This document shows, piece by piece, positions 1 to 9,900 of a DNA stretch of 64,000 nt. The stretch is from Rhytidiadelphus loreus (taxonomy: Eukaryota; Streptophyta; Bryopsida; Hypnales; Hylocomiaceae). Positions within the stretch are counted from its first letter, which is position 1; each line of letters begins with the position of its first letter. The stretch lies in contig OX344762.1 in NCBI GenBank assembly GCA_947034895.1, positions 34,824,760 to 34,888,759 of the forward strand, given 5' to 3'. The translations under genes and the position numbers were made by a program. Below the pieces are notes generated by a model, which was given only the letters and a program-made list of their open reading frames with translations, was not told where the DNA came from and did not search any database.

Positions 1-2776
1 AGAGCGCCTGGATCTTCAACCGGATCGGGAGACACTCACATTCTGAATTCAAGGTCGCCGGTGATCACCTTATCTGACTCGTCCGAAGATAATTCCGGCT
101 TGAAGGAGGTTGCTGCTGCCAGTGATGAAGACGATGAGGAGGTCGATTCTCCCCCGCGGAAGAAAGGAAGTACTGTCAAAGGGAAGGCTGAAACTGCAAA
201 AAGCCAAGCCCAACAGCGCTACGATCGACATCGGAAGTTTTAGTCGGAGTGGGCCGCGAAATTGCCTTGGGCTGAGGCCATGCTAGCTCCCGATGGTGTT
301 CTGCACATGGTTCGCTGTAAGGTGTGCTCTGAGTTTGATCGCAAATCGTGTGTGATGGCTCCCAAATCAGATACTCTTTGGAAGCACGACGGGAAACGCA
401 CTGCCAAAAGAGACCTTCCACAGTACGGTGTGAAGAAAGGGGAGCACTACATTGCATCCCAGTGCAAGCATAGAAAAAACATGCGGCTTTGGGCTGCCAA
501 GCCACCGTCCTCTGTCTTGGAGCAAGTGAACCTCTGTACAACACTAGAATCGCGGAAGAAAAGGGTTCAGTTTTCTACCCTATTCCAAATCCTTCAGAGT
601 GGTAGGCCAATGCTAGAATATGAGGCACGTGAAAGTTTATACAAATTGTTAGGTGTCCCAGATTTACCTGCTGCTCACTGGTGTGACAGTAGTGCATGGA
701 TTATGGCGTCTTTCATGTACAAGCTTGTTGTGGAGGAGATTCAGAAATTGGTGGAGAGCGCTAATTTCTTGGCGGTGACGGTGGATGAGGCCACTGCTGT
801 TGACAACGGATCATATTTATCCGTCCACTGCTACATAGTTCGTGATTGGGTGCGCATGCCCTTACTTGTGTCGTTGCAACGAATTGATTGCCCTGCTACT
901 GCTGATAATCTGACGAAGTTGATTGTGGAGGCGATTGTTACTGGCAGTGGCTTGGAGAAGAAGGCGGTGGCTTCAAAATTAATCAGTTTCGGTTGTGACG
1001 GTGTCTCCACGCTTTGTGGCATGCGTACTGGTGTCACTGTGCAAATTAGGGAGCAATATGCACCCTTCAGCCATGGCGTGCATTGTGTTGCACACAGGTG
1101 CAATTTGGCTTTCAGGACTTTGGAGACCTTGGGAATCTTTCATTCAATTAGCAAGGTCTTGCAAATGACTCATGCCTACTTCAATAGGAGTCCCAAGCGC
1201 CTCACACAGTTCAAGGCACTGGCGGAGCTAACTCAGACCAAAGGATTGAAGATGCTAAAACGAGTAGAAACGCGGTGGGTCTCTTTTATTGAGCCTTTGT
1301 GGCGCCTTCTTTCTGAGTACCGCACGTTGATCTACAACATGACAGCTGATCTGGACGATAACGACAAGGCCGAGGTAAGAGTTGATGTTTCACTTCCATT
1401 TTTTTTTTGGTGGCTTCCAGTACGTAGTTTGTTGTTGGATTGGTTCGGCTTGGATTTGAGCTTCCAAATTCGGGCCTTTGCTTTAAAGGCTGACCTGAAT
1501 TTCTCCCATCGTGAGCTCAGGTTTGCCTTCGTGTACTCTTGGACCCGTATACTTTGTTGGGGATGGTGGCGTTACTGCCGCTTTTGGATGCAGTGGACAA
1601 CCTTGTAACCTTTGCGCAAAAGAGAGACGTCTTCATCTGCGATTTCATTGCAGCTGTGAAGATTTGTCAAGGGTCTTTGTATAGCATGTACCAAGATCCA
1701 GGCACTTGCTTCTCCACGGATGAATTCTGGGCCTTCCAAAATCTATTGGATTGTAGCCACGAACAAATCCATCTCAAATGGATTACTGACCTCAACGATG
1801 GGTCTGCAGTACTTGTTTTTGTCTGTCACGGGGAACAGGTACATACTGAGCACAATTTGGCGCCAGTGGATCGGACTGTTTGGGCAAATTTAATTTCTCG
1901 AGTGAAAGAGGAATGTATGGGTGAGTTTTTCTGCTTCAACTTATAACTATTGTTTGAGTTATACTTCAGTTGCTTGAGTTTTTGCTTACTTCAGTTGCTT
2001 GAGTTCTTGCTTACTTCAGTTCTTATTTGTTTGCTTGAGTTACTGTTAGCTTGAGTTTCTGCTTACTTCAGTTGTTGTTTGAATTACCTTTGTTGTTCCT
2101 GCTTCAGTTGGTATTTGAGTTGCTTCGGGAATCTTAGTTACTGACTCCTGCAGTGGGTTGGATCTTCGTAGGAGCTGCGGCAAAGCTAGTGCAGGAGCTC
2201 GACAACCGATTTCCGGCCCAGAACGTGATGAGCGCGTTGGGTATCATGTACCCGCAGTTCTGGTGTGAGGCCAATGCAGACGACCAATTCGATGCACACC
2301 TGCGAGTTCTCGTCGACGCATATGGACATGGTAAAACTTTGGGTTCCGGCAGTGAGAAGCTACTGTTGAAACCCTTGATCGACCGTGACCAGCTAATGTC
2401 ACAACGGGGCTTGTTCAAGGTTTGCATGAAGTCGAATGCCCGGGCTGCATTGCTGCTTCCTTTTGATGTTAACCCGCTCACGAAAGTTTGGAGGGTTCTA
2501 CATAGCAATAACAGCCTCACTAAGAACTTCTCGGAGTTCATAAAGCTAGCAGAGATAGTTGTAACTCATGTGATTGGATCTGTAGAGGATGAGCGCACAT
2601 TCTCATCACTTACCTTCCTCAAATCCAAATTGAGGGCCACCCTAGTGGATAACTTGGAGGTGGCAGTTGGGATGTATTCCCAAAGAGTTTTCACATTGGA
2701 GAGTTTTCCCTATCAGAGGGTGTTTGAGGATTGGTTTAAAGCTGGCCAGCGAGGTCGGTATTTGTCCCATGCATAG
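1..2776 (+). pseudogene. hAT transposase gene with one in-frame stop, three exons
   Basis: The frame is open from base 1, gives an acidic then basic N-terminal tail, and meets TAG at 241-243. It continues in the same frame at 244 with plausible coding sequence. Exons: up to 1374, 1521-1920 and 2154-2776; both introns (1375-1520, 1921-2153) are GT-AG and keep the frame. A BED/TTF-like zinc finger (MVRCKVCSEF, then WKHDGKR and HYIASQCKHRKN) begins near 304. Catalytic-core motifs follow: FLAVTVDEATAVDN (first Asp), ISFGCDGVSTLCG (second Asp), GVHCVAHRCNLAF and ETRWVSF. The C-terminal dimerisation region has EDERTFSSLTFLKSK, the usual hAT ER-FS signature. It resembles the ZNF862-like hAT group. 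The lone stop is best explained as CAG to TAG. No intron can remove it. Confidence 0.85.
1945..2125 (+). repeat. degenerate short repeats in transposase intron 2
   Basis: The intron between transposase exons 2 and 3 is made largely of degenerate copies of TTGCTTGAGTT and CTTACTTCAGTTG, repeated about every 20-25 bases. It looks like local slippage or duplication of a pyrimidine-rich intron sequence. No coding sense was seen. Confidence 0.7.
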
Positions 2777-3174
2777 TTCTGGAGCCTTGCAGGTTAGATT
2801 TGGCAGTGTTGCAGATTCAGTTCCTAGGTTATGAATTTGGGTTGTTGGAGTTGCTTTGAGTAACTTCTTTGTTGTTCATTTTATGAAGCATTTCAATGTG
2901 CAAATTGCAATGGAAATTGATCCTGTGGGATCTTCTTCTTGCAGGATTGGCGCACTTCTATGAAGGAGTGCCGCTAAGCTTACCGATGCCACTTTCTTTT
3001 GCTCAGCGTTTCTCTTTTTATTGGCTTCATTGCATACCTTTATGTTGCCTCTTCTCATGGTTTTATGCTTCTGCTTCTACTTGCTGTTGTGCTTGAATGT
3101 GCAGGTTTTGTAGCTTGCCATTGTGCTTGAATGTGTACATAAGTACTTGCCACTATTCTCTTTTTTTACCATGT

Positions 3175-3323
3175 CTGTGCACATTCTTACTAAAGCATCG
3201 GAGTATGTGTGTGTGTGTGCAAGTCCACTGAAGTACATAGAAAAGTTTTAGTTTGTTAGGTTGTTTATTTAAATTTATACACATTCTTATTTAGGCATCG
3301 GAGTGTGTGTGTGTGTGTGCAGG
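3175..3323. repeat. duplicated segment ending in (GT)n
   Basis: A segment with CACATTCTTA, then GCATCGGAGT and a GT dinucleotide run occurs at about 3178-3222 and again at 3280-3322, about 102 bases apart and slightly diverged. It lies in the 3' non-coding part of the hAT element. Confidence 0.7.
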
Positions 3324-3430
3324 TTATGTGTGGAAGGTAGACAATTTGTACTCTAGAATTTTCAGTAGTGCACTTATTTATATTATTACATTGTCATGTA
3401 ATCTCCTGTAATTTCAATGGTAGTTGAAAA

Positions 3431-3674
3431 TTCGCCATTCATGTTATGATTCTTGATTTGTAATCGCCATATTTGCCCCAAATGTATGTGTCATTTCGCC
3501 TCATCTGCAGTAGTTTCTGTTAGCACATCGCCAATTGCACGAAACACTGTGCTGCAAAATCGCCATATCTGTAGACACTTAGAAGTTCACTGTCACCACT
3601 GCAAAAAACTGGCTGGACCCACACTATCGCCCCTCGCACTTCAAAGCCTCCAATGCATTTCGCCTTTAAGGCGA
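3431..3674. repeat. cluster of TCGCC motifs, probable hAT subterminal repeats
   Basis: TCGCC occurs at about 3432, 3464, 3496, 3528, 3560, 3627 and 3660, and in reverse complement (GGCGA) at 3670. That is eight copies in under 250 bases of otherwise AT-rich DNA. The last two form a palindrome, CGCCTTTAAGGCG (3661-3673). Five are spaced close to 32 bases apart (3432 to 3560). hAT transposases such as Ac bind short subterminal motifs of this kind; assignment to this element is inferred from position downstream of its transposase. Confidence 0.6.
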
Positions 3675-6056
3675 TTTTACAAAAACGAAAAAAAAAGCTC
3701 TGATTGTGAGGTGGGAGATTTGGATATTCCCATTAGGGAAGGTTAGTTTACAATGATTCAATGAAGAAGATAAGGTAAGTGCACCTAATTGTGACTTGTT
3801 TGCAAAACAAACCATCTAGATTTTTGCATGAGAGTATTATGATGATTCAAAATTTGAACATGAAAGGGTAGAATTGATTTTAGGTACACTTATTTTTATC
3901 ACTTTAAAAATTCATAATTTATTCATATCTTGTTTATTATAGAAATTCTATTGAATAGTATATTGAATCATACGAAAACTCATATATGATAGCAATTCTT
4001 TTCTTGTAAAATGCATAGGCTCTACAACCTTGGATAATAGCTTTGTCTTCATAGTTTTAAAGGTCTCTTGAAGGATTTCATTTTGGCTATTATGATTATT
4101 TGCAATTTCATTTTTATTTTTAGTGAGACAATTTATGAGAGAACCACTCATATTCCTTTATTTTGGAGGGATAGTATATACATTGGTTGTCTTGTAGGTT
4201 GAAGATCGCTCCAAAAAAAGAAAGTTGGATATATGATGGAAGAATGAACTGACTAAGGTATGATAAATAAAATCCAAGCTACATTCATTGGCACATGGCA
4301 ATTAGAATCTTGTGTGAAAGATTTTATTCACATATCTACAAATTGTGGCTAAACTTAAGTGTAGTCCCCAATCGACACTTTCATTTAGTATATACAACCA
4401 CAACATGCCCGCCACATGAAAGGAGGGAGAGGGAGATGAGTCAATTATGTTTGATCAAGCATTAAGGGACCAAAATAACTTTGGTGGAATCCCCATGCTT
4501 CTTGTAGCAATGCTTTTTAGTTGAAGGTTTGAAAGAAGGTGGATTATGTGATTGGTTCACCGTGAATAATTCTTTAGGGGGCAATGGCATAGGTCTCTAT
4601 AAACCTTTGATCAAGAGACTTCAAACCATTTTTTTGGAATTAAATACCTCTAGATTTCTAAAAATATTTTAATCCATAAAAGGTAGAGTATGTTTTTCAA
4701 GTGAAATTGTCTTAAATTGTCATTTTTTTGGTACATTGACCAAAATTGATTTTTTTTTTTTTTTGAATTGTAGATAACCAATATGGATGTTACTTTTGAA
4801 TATTTTTTTGTAAATATTTGTGTGTGTTTTGTTGTTTTTGACAAGTTGTTTGTTAGTTTTGTGTCCAATTGAATGGGTAGTTTTGTCAAGCTATTGAATC
4901 TAATTTCAAGTCTATTTGGTGGTGGTGTAGATGAATGTCTAATAGGATGTTGGGATGGTTTTGTTAAGTTGGTAGTTGTGTGTCCTATTTGGATTGTGAT
5001 AGTTGTTCTATCCAATTTGGAATGGAATTGTCAATAGGTAGTCAATTGAAATTTGAATTCCGAGTTGGTAGTTGAGAAGTAGTTAGTCGTCTCTTTTTCC
5101 TTGTTGTAACCGCTACTTTTGTCTTTCCTATTAGGTTGTGTTTTCTCTTCCATTTTTCTTTATCCAGTGTTGAAAGAGCGTCCAATGCGAGTCTAGTCCC
5201 AAGTTGACTATGTATTTGATTTTCTATTTGGAGTATGTGTTATGAAATGAAATTGAGTTTGAATGTGAGTGATGGTATGGTTGTATCTTAATTGGTGAAG
5301 GTTCAGTGAAATGGAGTGGTGATGCAATTTAAAAAATCAAAATGCTAATCAGAGGATGTGGAGGTGGATGCGCTAATTGAACAAACTGTGAAGATCAATG
5401 CCAAGTTGTAATGGTGATTTATTCACTAAGTCAGATTAATATGATACGTCTTTAAATCAAATGGATGTGTTATATGTTTTCTGTATGTGCTTCATTGTGT
5501 TTTAAATTTAGAGTGAATGCAAGCTGCAAAGTTAATTGAGTGTTAGTGAAATATGTTTAGTTTTCAAATTGGATTATTTGTCACGTGGAAATTTCTGTAT
5601 ACCAAGTTGGAAGTTTGAGTGTCATTGTAGTAATATTTTTGGCTATAGAATTTCAAGTTGGATTATTGAATTTAAGTTGAGATATTTCAATTTTTAGATT
5701 TAGGACCTATTAGCATTTGATTCCCTACTTGACCGTCTCCCTTGGATCAAACTTATTATACTAAATGGATAATTTTTTAATTAATTAAAACCTTGAAATT
5801 CAATAACTTTCATACCATAATGTGAGAGGTTGCATTCTTGGTATGAATAGAAAGCTTTATGCACAAAGAAGTGCAAAGATTTTGTTTTGTGGCGTTTGGA
5901 CATACCATGTGAAAGTTATGTTTTTTTCAAAATAAAAGATAATTTAATTCAATAACTTTCACAAGTCACTTTAAGGCTTTTAGCTATCAATTGTACAATG
6001 TATATTAGGGGTTGTCACACCTTCTCTGAGAATGAAACTTCTATGAAGAATGTTAA

Positions 6057-6212
6057 GTCGTGGAGTGAAACAAAGAGCCAATAGGGAGCCTTTCTCTGGC
6101 GTGACAATCTTTTGTGTTGTATGGAGAATGAGAAGTTGTGGAGTGAAACAAGGAGCTAATAGGGAGCCCTTCTATGGTGTGACAACCTTTTGTTTTGTAT
6201 GGAGAATGAGAA
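6057..6212. repeat. 78-bp tandem duplication
   Basis: Two adjacent copies (6057-6134 and 6135-6212) share GTGGAGTGAAACAA, AATAGGGAGCC and GTATGGAGAATGAGAA, with a handful of differences. This is a local duplication in spacer DNA. Confidence 0.85.
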
Positions 6213-6548
6213 GGGAGAATGGATAAATAAGATTTACCTACAATGCACAACACAAACAAAACATCTCAAGCCGAAGGAAATCAAGGAAACTCTTACACCA
6301 AAATTACATCATATGTTTACAATTAAAAACAACAATTAATCTCACACTCCTCTCTCTTCAAAAAACCTCTACACTACAAGGAGAATATGGCAAAGCTCAA
6401 CTTGCCTAAGTCTCAAATTGCAAAATCCTTGCACCAAATAGGAAGGCATCTACAAAAAAAAAACCCAAATCACTACAATCTATGAAAGAAACAAGCTAAG
6501 CAAGGTGAATGCAAAAAGTGATAGGGTAAAAACTTTGCTCATGAAAAC

Positions 6549-6655
6549 TTCTTCACACTCATTCTTCACCTGTAGACGAGAAGAATGCCTATTTTCAATC
6601 TTCAGAGAATAGGACCGCTACAAGCCAAGGAGAGGGCCAATGAAATAGTGCCATA
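6549..6655 (+). repeat. dispersed repeat, copy 1 (mate at 32747-32855)
   Basis: This copy shares CTTCACAC-CATTCTTCACCT, GAGAAGAATG and the following ordered words (TTTTCA, ATAGGACC or ATGGGACC, CACAAGC-like) with 32747-32855. The two copies are in the same orientation and clearly diverged. Element type is unknown. Confidence 0.6.
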
Positions 6656-6968
6656 GAATTGAAGATTGAGGATGGGGTGAAGGTGTGACAACCCGCCTAT
6701 TGTATCCATATCCATAAGCATGGGACATGGACACTACCTGGTTTGCTCTTTTCTATGGTGTACAAATGATCAGTCTTTGTTGTTAGGCAGCATTCACAGG
6801 TGATATGTTGGTAGGGGCGGTTTTTCTCTTAAAATCCAGCAAAATCTCTCCAGCCAGATTATTGACTTGGTTGTGGTAGTAAGTATATTTTTTGTAAAAT
6901 TTAAAGTACATAAATTCAATCAAACATAATCACATTTGATTATTTAAAAACAGAAAAAGTGGTCACAA

Positions 6969-9900
6969 CTACTTTTTCAAGAGAGCGATATTAAGAATGA
7001 TTACCGAACACCAGGTTCCCAAGAATATGCAGAAGCAGCAACTGTATTCCCTTCCTTGCCGATCTGCATCTGATGTAACATTGTCACGATGAGGACAACA
7101 GTTATTCCTAAAACCAATCCCTTCTCTATAACCAGATCGAGTCCCAAACCTGAAAGAACCAGTTATCAGCAGTGCATACGGCTGTCTGTCATTTATCACT
7201 CGTGAAGCCTCCACTGTCACCCTCCAAAGGCCTTTCGTTGGCTTTATCACTGTCACAATGAAGAGATGTCATTTCATGATCGAGGCATTACACAGACAGA
7301 ACTAGTAGATAATTCAACACTTAATTAGAGTTGAGGACATTTACCTAAATGTTCATGGAGCGACCTAATCGTTGTTAATTTGCCGAAGTGTTCAGATGTG
7401 TTCATAGTTCCAGGCCTCAGAAGTTCATCACGGTTTAAATTCTAATAAGCAAACTGAAGAAAACGATTGGGACTCACAATGAATGACCTCCACGTTGTTT
7501 ATAGAGTCCTCTTCATTCATGCCATTGGGAAAAATAATTTTTCTGTTGGGGCTCAGAGCTTTTAAGTTGAGATCATTAACCATTGGATGTCGAGAGCTGG
7601 GTGCAGCTGGAGGATCCATCCACACCTGAATAATCAAGACCAGTATATATCAGAACTGAGAATCGAAGGGAAGCTAGATTTAAAAGAATTCCATTCTCGT
7701 ATTAAAAATTGCAGAGAAAAACAATGCACCGAGTGCTGTGAACGTCTAAGCAATATCGAGCCTACACTGTACTTAAGAGTAGATTATACTTTTAAGGTTC
7801 ACCATTGTCATTCGTAGAGGTTCCTTTGATGAGGTCACCGTAAGCGTGAACGATTGAAAACTCTTATGTTTCACCACTGCCCCATCTTTTCGCCCTGACA
7901 AAACAAATATATGGGAGGGTTGATGCTTGGAGCGGGGCTTGGCAAAAACCAGTACTTTCTCCAGAACTATTAGTCCATACCCTGCCATCATTAATTAGAT
8001 AGTCAGACAATGGAGTCTGACAGTGCAGTTATCTGCAGTTTACAGAAAGAATTTTAAAGCAAAAAGTCTTGATCTTTCTACCTTGAACATAGTCTGGAGC
8101 AAGTCGAAGATCATTCATGCCTGAGGAGTTAACATATCTTTGTTCTGGGACAGCACTACAGGAAAAAACCTCAACATTTTCAGGGTTTAAATATCGTCTC
8201 AGGAATCCACAAAGTTATATGCTCCAATTAACATTTAAGAGATGCATTCTTTCATGTAGGCGCTGTAGGTCAAATATTGACTGATAAAGCATGACTGATA
8301 ATCGTCTCGACAGTGAGTACGCCAAAACTTCAGTTGTTTAAGCGTCTGGATATTCAAAGAATTTTGTAAAGCAAGCAAACCTGTGAATCATCACAGCTTT
8401 AAGCAATGCACCCGATGGGATGAAACCGTCCTTAGTATTTTTCTTACCTGGTCAATAAATTCATGATTTTAAAGTCATTGTTCTTGCCAACTTCAACCCA
8501 TTGCTTCACAAAATTGGATTGTTGACTGAAAAATGCTTGCACGACACCATGCGATGATGAAAGCACCTGATGGATAATATCCTTCTCGGAAGTACTGGCG
8601 GGCCAAAGACGCCAAACCTGCTACAACTGGTGTTGAGCTTGATGTCCCCTGCAATACGTACGGATGGCCCCTGCTAAACATGTAGCAAAAATATCTGGCG
8701 TGTACAATTGATACCAAAGCAGGGAAAAAACAGGGTTATAGTAAGATACTCGATAGCTCTGTCAATATTTCAGATAATGCATCAAAACCTGCTTTGGTCC
8801 AACTTGGCAATTCTGTTTTGGAGGACCATGTCCATAGTCTGGCACCGACGACCACACTACCATGCCCCTGCAGGCTTCCATTTCAACAAAGTCAGATCAG
8901 CAATATATAGAGATTAATTACCAAAAGCGCCAGACGCTGCCAATGACGGACGGACGGCAGGAACTTCGGCCCCGACAAGAAGCAAGTGAATTAACCCTGT
9001 TCTCACTTGTGATTGTTCATATGAGGAATGCTGAATCAGAAGAATAGTAAGGGATAAGGAAGTAACGGAGCCAAGACGTCAGGTTTAATACGGCCGTCTA
9101 AGGTAGGCCCAGCACTTGAAAACGGAGCCACCGTGGAAGGCTTCATGAAAATTCTCGAATATTCCTCCCTCTGCGATGCGAGGCTTGCAGCCGCATTGAA
9201 GGATGCGCCGACCTTATGCCAAGTAGCACATTCATCCACTTTTAATTATCAAATAAGTCCATGCGAAGATGCGTCAATGTGCGATAAAATGGCAAAGTTG
9301 CAGACTTAATTTCTACTCAATGACACAGGTTTTCATGACTTTTGAGTCTTTCCAACGTTTCTGATAGTTTATAGTCTAGTATTGTCATACTCAAATGCAG
9401 TCGCGAAAAAACGTGCATACCGCAAGACAGTTTTTGGAACTGGCAGGACTCGCTACAGTCCCTTTCCCAAGTGCACCCTGGTTACCTACTGCAAATATAA
9501 GAAGCACATTTTCATTCCTGCAACCATATCAAGGTGTTGTAGTGAGGGTTTAGAGTACTGCCAACATACGGATATACCCTGTGTCCCACAGCAAGTCAGA
9601 GCGGGAACACAAGTTTATTTGAGAGTACAGCTGAATAATCTGGACCACATAGATCGAAAGATTGTGTTGTCATGTTTCAATATTAGGACTGTCACTTTCA
9701 CTATTCTAACATTTCCAAAAAATTGTATCTGCATGGACTGAGATTCGAAATACATATATAAGGACTAATTTAAATCAGTTCAATAGAAATGGAGAGAAAC
9801 ATCTTCATCTTACAAGTAAGAAAAAGAATCCACTTCATGAGAGTTTGAACCATATCCTTGTCTCAGTACGCCTGCTCTTACACCCCAAAGCCAGGGAATA

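Larger units (their letters stand above)
1..3703 (+). mobile_element. hAT-superfamily DNA transposon, 5' end outside window
   Basis: The stretch carries a hAT transposase gene and, downstream, a cluster of short TCGCC motifs (3431-3674) like the subterminal transposase-binding repeats of hAT elements. Both the coding part and the flank are clearly richer in G+C than the spacer that follows. The left end lies before base 1, so the terminal inverted repeat and 8-bp target duplication cannot be paired. The right boundary is a guess near 3700, where the sequence passes from a short A-rich run into AT-rich spacer. The element may still be mobilisable in trans if its ends are intact; its own transposase is interrupted by a stop codon. 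Confidence 0.75.
3704..6968. other. AT-rich spacer
   Basis: No convincing gene was found. Open frames here are short and of low complexity. The stretch contains the 78-bp tandem duplication at 6057-6212 and one copy of a dispersed repeat at 6549-6655. Bases from about 6700 to 6968 are less AT-rich and probably include the 3' untranslated region of the leftward subtilase gene. Confidence 0.6.

Noticed and set aside
262..1608. Stand-alone 448-codon gene starting at 262
   Set aside because: The start is a TTG, the end reads through intron 1 of the transposase, and coding sequence clearly continues upstream of the 241 stop.
4650..5015. Leftward 121-codon frame
   Set aside because: Thr/Asn/Lys-rich translation of AT-rich spacer without domain features.
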